Below are positions 51,001 to 60,340 of a DNA stretch of 64,000 nucleotides, piece after piece. The stretch is from Serinus canaria. Lineage: Eukaryota; Chordata; Aves; Passeriformes; Fringillidae. The stretch lies in contig NC_066316.1 of NCBI RefSeq assembly GCF_022539315.1, positions 61,671,994 through 61,735,993 of the forward strand. Direction: 5' to 3'. A program made the translations under genes and the position numbers. Position 1 is the first letter of the stretch; every line of letters begins with the position of its first letter. The notes beneath the pieces were generated by a model. That model did not search any database. It had not been told where the DNA came from and saw only the letters and a list, made by a program, of their open reading frames with translations.

Positions 51001-52996
51001 TCCAAACAGCTTAAAATACAAGACACAATGTGTACATGCAATCACATGAGAACCTAAGAAAACAGGTAATATTGGTCCACAGCTACGTGTGTATGTAAAT
51101 TACTCACATATACTCCATGTCATATATAGTCATCTTTTTAAACCTTTTCCCTGCAACAAAATTTCTCTTTGTGCTAAGCTTAAAACAAATCACTAAAACT
51201 GTACCTATATCAGAAAACAGTTGAGGTTCAAGGAGTATGCTGAAGCACTGTGGACCACTATCATCCATACTGCTTGCCAGCATTTTCCCAATTATATTTC
51301 TGACTAGCAACAAGCAGACATTCTTGCACACAACACCTGGGCTCAGCTCAAAGGACACATTTTGCCTGAGTCTGTTCCCAGGAGATTTCAGCTCTGCAGA
51401 TCACAGGTATACACACTGAATCACCACATGACCAGTGAACTTCTCCTGGCTTGCACTAGGCATCACACAGTCTCCTATTCTTTTCCATAGTGGTTTGTAG
51501 AGCAGTTGGGAACATTTTAACTCATAAAAGAGCACTGGTTGCACCCTAAGGAATGTTCTCAGATCTGGCAGGCCTGTGATACAACTGTTGCACCACAAAT
51601 GACCCATACTTGTGGGACAGTAACAGCCTCTGGCACCTTAAGAGAGGAGACTGCCAAAGTACCACAAGCTATGATCTACCCTGGGTTACGTCTGATGTGT
51701 GCTGATGATGAAGCAGATGGGTGAAGGAGAATAGCTTTGGGCAGAAGGAATTTTACTTGCAGTTTCAGATTTTTTTCACCTCAACGTAAGATGACAAAAA
51801 TTTGAAAACACTGACTCCAACAGAGTGTGGCATGTAATTCATGCCCTAGAGAGATATGCACAAGTAGCTCATAACTTAGCAACTCCAATGAATACACAAC
51901 CTTCCACCTTTTAATCTTCATACTGGGCTGAATCTTATGCTGTGTAATTAGGGCTATCTAAACAGTCATCTAAACTCCTACTGAGGAGAACTGGTTTGTC
52001 CAGGAAAGGCCAGCTCAATCATGAAATTAACCACAACAAATCTAATAACCAGATGGAAAACTATCACAGAACATGGTGCTGCAGACCACTGCTGCCTTCT
52101 GGAAGTCAGATGGACTTTAGGCAGCTCAAAGATTATTCCAAATTCTTGCTTTTTTCATCTTTGATTAAAATCACAGTATAAGCAACTCTTCTATGAAAAG
52201 AAATGCTGCAGAAATGGCTTTTCCCACCACCCTATTTCTCCAAATTCTGCATTGTGAATGATGAGACTACAGTAATGTATAATCTCTGGTAAGGGAGCGA
52301 AGAAATCAGATTCAACAAGAAGGACAAACAACAGCTCTATTATTAAGGAAGAAGCAAAGCCAACTGCCTAACATCATAGATGCCCAGAATTCACCCAGAG
52401 TTTCAGGAAAACTTAGAAGTTCTGTGTCTAAAATTATCAGTTGTAGTGGTAACTCCCCATTCCCAGCCTCTTCTGACTGTGACCATATTGTTTGCATGTC
52501 AGAAAGAAAATACCCCCAAAATTAAAATGCATGTCAGGACAAAATTATGCCACCTACCAAAAAAAGTATAGGCTGAAGAGTTCAGCTGCTTGAACTGTCA
52601 GAAGTCAATTTAGTACTTAATCAGTGATGTACTACAGGTTCACATTCCTAATCACAGCTTGCACACAGCTCCAGTGAAACAAAAAAGTTCATTTAATGCT
52701 CACCAAATGCTGTCCTACTTTTGCAGTGCCATCTAACCCACAGCCCCGGCAAGCATGCTCACTTTGTATTTGTTCTCCAACTTGGCAGGGGTAGGAATGT
52801 GGCCTCTCCTCCGGAAGGTTGTAAAGTGCTTGCACTGAGGGCATGGCTTGGTGCTGGAGTCAATGCGGCTGAGTTCCAGGAAGTATTTATACTTGATGAT
52901 GTCGTCATGGGGCAGGTTATAGAGGACAGTTGTTTCATCCAGGTGTTCGCTGCACTCTGTGATGGGGCATTTTATATCCGCTTGTCCCAGCTGCAC
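29966..52996 (-). CDS. RNF217: RNF217, RBR-type E3 ubiquitin ligase, C-terminal five coding exons (5' partial)
   Basis: Coding sequence joins 52996-52763, 46164-46000, 38780-38579, 32223-32152 and 30039-29966 on the minus strand, giving 248 residues to a TGA stop. In these residues: the last RING1 zinc pair (C10, C15); an IBR with C52/C55, C81/C84, C89/C92, H97 and C102; a RING2 starting C129/C132 with the predicted catalytic C142 followed by C147, C150, C155 and C158; a hydrophobic helix at about 204-232; and a basic tail. This order matches RNF217 (IBRDC1). RBR ligases take ubiquitin from E2 onto the RING2 cysteine before passing it to the substrate. Published work, from memory, links RNF217 to ferroportin turnover and to HAX1 binding. 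All introns are GT-AG and phases agree. The first exon and promoter are outside the window. Identification is by recalled family sequence, not by a search. Confidence 0.96.
30040..32151 (-). other. RNF217: RNF217 intron between exons 5 and 6
   Basis: This is the shortest intron, 2112 bp, bounded by GTAAGAG and CTTTTGGCAG. It is A+T-rich with no recognised transposon. Its one outstanding feature is the G10/C11 inverted repeat at 31053-31077. Confidence 0.9.
31053..31077. repeat. G10-TGTT-C11 inverted homopolymer repeat
   Basis: Ten G at 31053-31062, TGTT, then eleven C at 31067-31077, in an otherwise A+T-rich intron. A perfect 10-bp G:C stem with a 4-base loop is possible, and each strand has a single long G-run. 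Confidence 0.95.
32152..32223 (-). CDS. RNF217: RNF217 exon 5 (transmembrane helix)
   Basis: This 72-bp exon is too short to stand out as an ORF; I found it by looking for the membrane segment expected after exon 4. The acceptor is GCATTTCAG|CTGG and the donor ATAG|GTAAGAG, close to the consensus. Joined to exon 4 it reads AGKLLITPLILVLGLALGAV, then AVVIG, a very hydrophobic segment as expected for the single membrane pass of RNF217. It opens with two bases of a split alanine codon and ends with one base of a split glycine codon. Without this exon the frame is unchanged but the protein would lose its anchor. Confidence 0.94.
35077..35120. repeat. 22-bp tandem duplication
   Basis: TTTTCCCTTATTTYTACTGC + AG, twice, one difference. 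Each unit resembles a polypyrimidine-AG splice acceptor on the plus strand, opposite to the gene. Confidence 0.93.
36950..37070 (+). mobile_element. CR1 LINE 3'-end fragment
   Basis: Contains GGGCTCTGAGCAACCTGATT then TAGTTGAAGATGCCCATGCT, CTTTAAAGATCTCTCTCAGC and the 3' terminus TTCTATGATTCTAAT. It is a short, 5'-truncated copy in antisense orientation to RNF217. Confidence 0.88.
37250..37345 (-). mobile_element. Possible ancient CR1-like fragment
   Basis: The plus strand has AGTTTAAGCCTAAATTTTTA, CATATTCATGTGCCCTAATG and CCAGCATTGTCTTT, matching in order the antisense of an old CR1 3' region as I recall it. It follows the young 36.95-kb copy but is much older and in the opposite orientation. 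Confidence 0.4.
37411..37460. repeat. 25-bp tandem duplication
   Basis: TCTTTAAACCACTTCTCTCA + AAGTA, followed by a second copy with three differences. Confidence 0.92.
38579..38780 (-). CDS. RNF217: RNF217 exon 4 (RING2 with catalytic cysteine)
   Basis: This 202-bp exon encodes residues 134-200 plus one base of the next codon. It starts IHIQRTEGCDHMTCSQCNTN. By alignment with the RBR family (TEGC-DHMTC, compare parkin GGC-MHMKC), the cysteine encoded at 38756-38754 is the predicted ubiquitin-accepting residue. C147, C150, C155 and C158 are RING2 zinc ligands. The rest is the basic RNF217-specific stretch (FFGDHTSNLSIFGCKYRYLP) leading to the membrane helix. The acceptor is CTCATACAG|ATCCAC and the donor TGTG|GTGAGT. 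The split codon G|CT with the next exon gives alanine. Confidence 0.96.
39490..39760 (-). mobile_element. CR1 LINE 3' fragment, divergent
   Basis: The plus strand shows antisense CR1 blocks: GGGGTCATCTATTTTAACCC, CCAACTCCAAGCTGGGATAC, CACCATCCTCCCTGGGAATA and TTGAATTTCACCTGCTGAAA. The order matches the 3'-terminal ~270 bp of avian CR1. Confidence 0.65.
41590..41800. other. CpG-dense, G+C-rich patch in an RNF217 intron
   Basis: About ten CpG in roughly 150 bp (for example GGCAGCCGGGGGAACGCGTG), in an otherwise CpG-poor A+T-rich intron. ORFs overlap it on both strands; the longest is 165 codons at 41475-41972 on plus, with no family I recognise. Raised G+C removes stop codons, so the ORFs may mean nothing. 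Confidence 0.5.
43702..43748. repeat. 24-bp tandem duplication
   Basis: AAGATGTATTTTTTTAACTA + CCCA, then a second copy with slight differences. Confidence 0.88.
45005..45530 (-). mobile_element. CR1 LINE 3' fragment
   Basis: Clear antisense CR1: GTTGGAAAAGACCTCTGAGA, TGAACACCTCCAGGGCTGGT, GACTCCACCACCTCCCTGAC, then TTGCCCTCCTCTGGATTCAC and GCCCAGAACTGGACACAGCA. It sits in an RNF217 intron with the same sense strand as the gene. Stops and indels show it is inactive. Confidence 0.9.
46000..46164 (-). CDS. RNF217: RNF217 exon 3 (IBR core, start of RING2)
   Basis: This exon is 165 bp, exactly 55 codons, phase 0 at both ends. It starts IQCPSCQFVWCFKCHSPWHE and so carries six of the eight IBR ligands (C81, C84, C89, C92, H97, C102 in window numbering). 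It then encodes the charged helix between IBR and RING2 and the first RING2 pair, CPKC at residues 129-132. The acceptor is CATTTATACAG|ATCCAG and the donor TGCAAG|GTGAGC. Because it is a multiple of three, skipping it would keep frame but destroy the IBR and RING2. Confidence 0.95.
46165..52762 (-). other. RNF217: RNF217 intron between exons 2 and 3
   Basis: 6598 bp, bounded by GTGAGC and TTTATACAG. It has a 22-A run at 48242-48263 followed by a T-rich tract at 48292-48316. I recognise no transposon and no further exon. Confidence 0.9.
48242..48263. repeat. A22 homopolymer followed by T-rich tract
   Basis: Twenty-two A, then within about 30 bases a T-rich tract with GTTT units (48292-48316). 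The two could pair as a weak hairpin. Confidence 0.93.
52763..52996 (-). CDS. RNF217: RNF217 exon 2 (end of RING1, start of IBR)
   Basis: This 234-bp exon encodes 78 residues in phase 0 at both ends. It starts with VQLGQADIKCPITEC, the last zinc-binding pair of RING1, and continues through the linker to the first IBR pair, CPQC at residues 52-55, ending ENKYK. The acceptor is TATATGTAG before GTGCAG, with a T-rich tract just upstream (A-rich on the plus strand at 53002-53022). A second AG six bases inside (GTGCAG) could serve as an alternative acceptor and would drop two residues. The donor is AAA|GTGAGC. The initial GTG is an internal valine codon, not a translation start. I call it exon 2 because most of RING1 must come from an upstream exon. 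Confidence 0.95.
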
Positions 52997-53673
52997 CTAC
53001 ATATAAAAAAAAAAAAAATAAAAAGCTGTATGACCTTTTGCCTGGAGAAGTTAAGCACTGGTGAATTTTGTGAGGAAAATTAACTGCAAATACTGTAACA
53101 ATTCAGAGACTACCCAGCATACAGTCTTCAAATTATTTAATTTGTGCTCAGTGGAGTTACACCAAGCACACTGCAATTTTTCCAGAGAGCGTTTTCAAAT
53201 CCAAACTGAAAAGCTAATTACCCTGACAAGTGCAATTATTAAACATATTCTCTCAGTGCATGCACCATGGCTACATACACCACAAAACCAAACACAAGTC
53301 CTAACTAACGATGTCTACTCCACACTTTGGGTGTAATGGTGAGTGCACCAGAGTTATGGCTCACAAAGGCTGTGAGAAAGCAGACAGTGGAAACATTTGC
53401 ATACTGTTTCACTGACAAAATGACCTGGGAATCACAGCACAGAGAAATTAAAAATCAATTTGGGATCAGCAACTCTGACTCCAGAACCGTGAGCTGGTTC
53501 CTGTTCAGTACACTCAGTGCATCTGCAGTCTGCTTTCAAGAAGTTCCTCATATGCTATACTGCACATGCAGAAAGTTTTAGTTGAGCTTGGGGCTGATCA
53601 AGCTAATACATTTGCCCAGAACTCATGAGTTGAAAGTTTTAAAAAACATGCACCCCAACAGCATTAAAAAACC

Positions 53674-54088
53674 TCAATAAAACCAAACTAAAACCAGACA
53701 AACAAACAATCTTGAGGTTAACAGGGCAGAAACTGCTGCTGATCTAATGAGTCCTGATGGTCCCAAGCTGATCCATATGTTCAGAAATCCGCAACGTGTT
53801 TCTAGAGCTCCTGGATCCAAGAACCACGCTGGACCCAGATCTGCACCCTTCACGCTTGGCAGGCTTTGACTGCTTGGACTCCATGCCAAAACAGCAGATC
53901 CTACTTGGTCTGGAAGAACCACAGTTGCATTTGCTTGGCAGTGAGCCCAAGTTAATAAACCCTGCTGGATCTTGAGAGTCTGCAATGACCCAGCTAGAGC
54001 ATGTTTGTGTCTGCCCTGAGTGATCTCGAATGAGTGAGTTTTGACTGCACAAGTGCAGCTGACCACCTTCCTTATTGACTATCTCCAT
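53674..54088 (-). other. Two overlapping unrecognised ORFs (130 and 114 codons)
   Basis: Two minus-strand frames are open together: 54066-53674 and 54088-53744. Neither product resembles a family I know, and neither shows domain-like composition. They lie 0.7 kb upstream of RNF217 exon 2 on the same strand, in DNA with more G+C than its surroundings. An alternative first exon is conceivable but unsupported. Confidence 0.2.
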
Positions 54089-57000
54089 GAAGAGACAAAG
54101 GGTGCAATCAGCATCTCTTTCCAGGAATTACTATTTGAAGGTTGGCAAGTTTGATTTCCCCACACTGCTTATTCTTTAACATCCTCAATTAGAGAAATCT
54201 GCTGAACAACACACTAAATAAGACAGAAACGCCTCAGATTTGGATGCAGATCTCATTGCTGCATAGTGGTACCAGAAGACACAAGGACACTAATGCAGTA
54301 TTTAAGCTAAAAAAGGAGGGCAAAACCCTAAAAAGCAACACAACACAACCCTGTCATTGCTGCTTCAGCAACTGAGCCACATGAGCTCTAGTGAATGACA
54401 ATTCCGTCACAAATGCTAGGATTAGAAGTCATAACAACATGGTATCAAACCCAAGCTTTATACTGATTAAAAAAAAAAAAATCCTACTGCACCACCTCTG
54501 TTCTCAGCAACGTAGCTAAAAATGCAGGGTGTGGATGGTGACAGTGAGTCTCAGACCAGATCAAGGTGGAGAACACCTCAGCAAACCTTGGTGCCCCCAA
54601 GCAGCCTTGGCTCATGACACAGGCAGGTCAGGATGGAGGCAAATTTGCCTGCACTATGGAGGATAGGCAGCTCCCCAGTAAAGCACCCATTTTAGGAGGG
54701 AAATTCCCCACATTTCATTTCCAGCTCTAAAAGATGAGCAGAGCTCTGCCACATGCAAACAATGCCAGGCTCAGTTTGGCTTTTACACACACGTCTACAG
54801 GAAGAGTATGTACTCAAAGATATTAAAAAAACAACAAAAAATCCCCCAAACCTCACATACTACATGTTGGGGAATGCCAGCATTTTATACCTGTAGAACA
54901 TTGATTGACCTGCAGCAGCATGTAAACTGAAACCAAGCATGGACCACTGGACTGTTCTCAGAAGAATCACCCAGTGCATCAAGGAGCTGTACTTAAAAAG
55001 CAGATGACAATCAGTACAGCACTACAGAACACAAACATGCTGAACTAAGAGAACAATTTGCTACAGAACCACAAAAAGTTACTGTACTAGGATTAGCATC
55101 AACTTTTGTTTAGACAAGTATAGGTACACTATAGAATTGAAGAGTAAAATTAATCCTACCTATGACTGCATCATTAAAAAAAAAAAAGTTAAGCATTAGG
55201 GAGGTATTAAAAGAGCCATATCTTTTTGCCAGGAGTAAACGAAGCTACAATGGAGTAGCACTACATAATGAGAAGGTGCACTGTATCTGACAGTACTAAG
55301 GCATTGGTTATATTAAATGCTAGTTAGAACAAACCTGCATTTATAAAACCAAGGAATACAAAGCTCAACATTTTCTGTACTTCATGCCCACACAGAATAT
55401 GATTAATATATGTGGTAAGAGTCAGGTGTGGTTTCCATGTTTATTTTGAAAATACGTTTTACACCCACTTGAAATAAATAATTTTTAACCTCTGTAATAG
55501 TTTCAAGTTTGGCTAAGACTGAGACTTTTCCTGTGTTTTGAATGGTACTGAAGTGAACAGAGCTGGCTTGCTTACTAGCAGTAACTTCAATGGAGCCTTG
55601 TCCTAGCAAACAGCCTATCTTTGTACACTAAACAGCAGCAATTGATGGAAGTATAGCTTTAGAAGTAGCCTGTCATGCTACCTGCTGCCATGGACTCAGG
55701 ACATGCTACAGAATGTTTTATTTAGTTTTTCCTTTCTCATTCTGTTATGACACTGGTACAAATAATTAGTTTTATTCTTTTCCTAATTTTTTTTTGTTTT
55801 GCAGAGCCTTATCCCTTCAATATCAGCTTCTCACAATGTCAAACCCCCAAGTTTTAAGAAAACCACTGTGTATTAAGAACTTTAGAACCCTCAGTATACA
55901 GAACAGCATGGTGTACTTTCACAGCATGAGAAAGGACTCATATGTCTAAGAGCAGCTGAGCTGCAGCAGTGTTAAATGTCAGGCAGTATCCAGCTCTGAT
56001 ACTTGTTGTACTTCACTTCTGTAAAGCATCGCAGGAGGGGATACTCTGCTTACAATTCAGAAGGAGAAAGACTCCAGCTCCTTTCATCCTACAGAAAGGC
56101 AACATTTAAATTATCCGGAGAACAGTATGTGCCTCCTCCTGCCAATTCCTGACATTCTATTTTAAAAGTGTTTTTATTGGTGAGTGGTAGAGAGGAGAAA
56201 AGGCAGGAGGAACAGAGACAGGACACACACATGAACTCTACACTGATTTACTTACTGCCCAAGAAAGCAGTGATACTACCAACAGAGAACAGAAACAGAT
56301 GGCATGATACTTTAAATCAGAAAATCATTTCCACACTCTGAGCCTTCTTTTAAAGGAAATCTTTGTTTCAGATTTTGCACAGAAAGCAAAGTTCAAACTA
56401 GACCAGAAAGCACTGATTTATACCTGTCATTTGGCCTGCCCCGGGCTGGATGCAATGTGACATTTGCAGGCTGTATTCATGCTGCAGTATTGCAGCTGTA
56501 TTCCTTAAATAAGGGGCCATTCTATTTTATAACATATATCTACAAACAAGCATTTTCTAACTGAAACTTCACTCTTAGTTCAGAGATGCACATGCTTAAT
56601 TGCTCTTACTTCTTAACGCAGAAAGAGAACATGGCCACACCAAATACACACTTCTGTAAAGAAATTTAACTTCTACCAGTGTGGCACATTGCTTCCTGTA
56701 AATTACCAAGGAAGTTATGCATAAAAAAATAATATTCTGGAAATCTGCAGATGCAAGGGAAGGGACAGTATAGTCTAGAGGACTTCAGAGGACTTCATAC
56801 TCTAGGTAAAGAAACAGCTGATTAAAATTTCCTTTACTTACAGGCAAAATCCTATTCCTTTCTTGTTCACTGGAAACATTTCTTTAATTTTCATTGGTAA
56901 GCTACAAAGCAGTGAAGAATTTCTTTTCTTGTACATTTGGAAAGTGTGACATTATCAATTTATTTTCTTTAACAGTAGTAGTTTGTGGAAAATACTTGAA

Positions 57001-59889
57001 GGAATCACCACGATTCAGAACTCCACAGTGGCAGGTGCTAACCAAATGAAATCCAAGTAGACTTGATTCAAGAAGTACAAACCAAAGACTTTTCAAACTG
57101 TTACTACACACTTTACACCTGCCTTTAAGGCATTTCTGTGTTTTTAGTCCTAACTTCATCAGTCTGGATCCCTGATTTGTGCCAGTGATATCCTGGCATT
57201 CTCCATCAAAATGCTTTAAAAAAAATCCTGTGAAATACATTCTCTTTTTCAGTTCATTCATCCTCCCTCCTTGCTCTCAAATGGTACAGATCCCCAGTGG
57301 TGCTTCAAGACAAGCAAGAATAAACAGCTACAACTTAGATCAGCAGCTTAGACTTAGGTTCTATCACTACCCAACAGTAAAAACATCTTCTGTTTTTTGT
57401 GTGTCACCATCTCCACAGAACATTTTCACACAACTTCTTGCCTGTTGCTCATTACTTCACAAACCATACCCCATAGGGTGTTTCACTTTTACTCCCTTTA
57501 ATTCATTTCTCAACAGACTTGCAATAAATTACTTCTTAAATGTCTGTCTCATTCAGTTGCTCCACCACCTTCTCTTACAACCATCTGTAACATCAGTCAA
57601 GAGTCATCACTCCTCTCCTCAGGAGGGAAAGGCTTCACTAGCCTTTATCAGTGCATGTATCACTGTCCTCAAAAGAATCCAGAAGGCATTCAAAATATTA
57701 TATTTCATCTGTCATTAAGATCATCTAAAGGCAATTTGCTATTAAGAAAAGTTGAACCAGAGTATTTTCTACTGTGTCACCAGGTCGGGTTTGTGAGGAT
57801 GCTCCCCTTCACATGTCCTCAGAGTCTTTGTTTTCCTTTCACAAGTACCCCACTTGTGGATGCAGCCATGACAATGACACTGTGACTCCTGCTCCACGTA
57901 ACATTCACTAAGACACAAACACTGCAGGCTTAAGGAGACACCACCTCTTCTACTTTTGACAACAATTTGGTCTCAATGAGTTTTGCATTAATTACTACAC
58001 TGCCAACACTAAAAAAGACACAAAAAAAAGCAAAGTCTCAGGGCCTTTGAAGTACCTGCTAGTCCCTCTTCCTTCAGGTGAAAGAGAGTCAAAAGCAAGA
58101 AGATGGGAGAGAATCTAAGTGTACATAACTGCATCCAATCACCACCAGCACATCAAAGGTTTGGCCTTTCTGCTCCAAAAGCAAGTCTTCTGAATGCTTT
58201 ACAAAGCATATTTAAATACAGCATCAACTTTAATTCTCAAAGGTCATCTGGTTTTTACAACTTTAACCAGAGTCTGAGATTGCAGCTTCATTCATAACTC
58301 TGAGGACCACTGTCAGGAGCACACTTACACACATCCATGTCCCCAGAAGCACTGTGGAATGGTGCAGCTACACACCAGCGAGGGTCACAGCCAGCACCAC
58401 CTGTGTGGGAAGAGACCAGAGTGGCTTTAGCCCCAGAAACGACCCCAAACTTTAACCGACAAAACTGTCCTAGGCTGCCTGGAGCAAAACCCCACACCAT
58501 TTTGTCTGTTTCCCATTCAAACTTCTTTTGACTCCAGTCACATCTACGACTCTCCTAAAAAAACTCTGAGGATAAACTAGAAAGATATTTGTCAGAATGC
58601 ACCTAAATGCCACTAAACCTATTTCTTAAATGCCTCTTAATTTGCTTTCTCATTTAATGACATGGTGACACATAGTTCTACTCCTTTTTTCTTCCACAGA
58701 ACTAGACGTTACATACTCACATGGATCTGATATCAAGAGAAACATTCAGATTTTACTTGTCCTCACCACACAGCAACAGGATTTACAGAAAATTACTTAC
58801 AGAAAAACAAACTAATAACTGAAATTCTCCTTTGCAAGAAGTGAACAATTATCAACATGGAGAGCTATCCCTTTTTGTCTTTTCATGTCCTGTTACTTCA
58901 CTGAGTGAATTAAAAAAGAAAAAAAATTTATCTCAGCAATGCATTCAGAAAAACTGCATTGCATTAAATCATGCCTCTGCCTGCCACTACTCATCAATCC
59001 CAGTGCACATCACCAGCAAACATGGAGGTTATCTGCTTTCTGTTCTGGTGTTCTGAAATCCACAATGAGCTGAAACCCAGAGCAGAGGTAAAGCTTAGTC
59101 CCATGCCTGGACAAAATTAAGGCTGGTACACCTGGAATGGCTGCTCATTGAGCTGGGTCACCCTCTGGCAATGAGGCATGCCAGACTGATTGACTAGTTA
59201 GAGACTGACTAGCAGAATGCTTCATCCTGCACTCTCCAGGACTCCCAGAGGTTGTGAAAGTTATCTTTCACCTTTCCTCCCCACACATGTGTGAGGCCAG
59301 AGGGAGGGGGAAATCCCAGTGAAGGAAGTTAACCTGGGAACAATAAATGGCAGAAACTGCAAACCTTGGAGGAATCTAACCCAAACCCACAGCCCTCTCA
59401 GCATTCATTAAGGGAAGAATGAAAAGCACAAAAGCTTTCTGATTTTGCCCAGGTGTGCATATTACCAGTGTAAGTATGCTTATGCTAACTTTTCTACTCC
59501 TTAGATCAAAAATTCACTTTTACTAAAGATCCAAAGATGCTCTTGAAAGAAGAGCTTTGAGGACAGCAGAACAAGCCAGATACCTACCCTTTCTCAGCTG
59601 AAAAAGAGAGACAGTTGCTCCTGCCTGAGAGAACAAAAGACCCCATATTAAAACTGATCAGGTGCAGGAAGGGAATTCAGAAAAGAAGCAAGACCCAGGA
59701 GACCATCCATGTACTATGATAAATTTAAATAACCTGGGCATCTCAGGAGTAAGCCCTGCTTGGAGGGTCTCAGTAGCATTAGGAAATACTACTGCAAAGT
59801 ATCAAAGAAGCAACACCTTCTTTGTAATGGTGGTGGTTTTTCAGGCTTTCAGTACGGGTATAAAAACATTTCCCATGCCTTTCTTAAAA

Positions 59890-60340
59890 GGTGAACAGAA
59901 AATTAACATCCATAAGATGATCAGAAGGCTGGAGCATCTCTCTGATAAAGACAGGCTGAGGAAGTTGCTCAGCCTGCAGAAAAGAAGGCTCCAGGGAGAC
60001 CCTAGGGCAGCCTTACAGTTCCTAAAAAGGGCCTATAAGAGAGCTGGAGATTTCCTACAACTGCATGGAGTTACAGAACAAGGGGTAATTGGCCTTAAAC
60101 CAGAAAGAAGGTAGGTTTAGATCAGATATTAGGAGAAAATTCTTTACTGAGAGGGTGGGGAGATACTGGCCCAGCTTGCCCAGAGACGTTTTTGATGCTC
60201 CATCCCAGTAGGTGTTGAAGGCTAAGCTGGACCAGGTCCTGGGCAAACTGATCTAGTGGGTGGCATCCTTGCTCACAGCAGAGGGACTGGATGATCTTTA
60301 ATGTCCCTCTCAATCCAAACCATTCTATGATAAGCTGTTA
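59890..60340 (+). mobile_element. CR1 LINE 3' fragment
   Basis: The plus-strand frame carries RRLEHLSDKDRLRKLLSLQK then RRLQGDPRAALQFLKRAYKR, the same ORF2 block seen in the 15.4-kb copy. It continues through ATTAGGAGAAAATTCTTTAC to the 3' end ACCATTCTATGATAAGC. A reading frame open from 59662 to 60114 is mostly this relic plus flanking sequence. Confidence 0.92.

Noticed and set aside
59662..60114. 150-codon plus ORF as a host gene
   Set aside because: The second half is CR1 ORF2 sequence and the first half is unassigned flank; no splice or family support.
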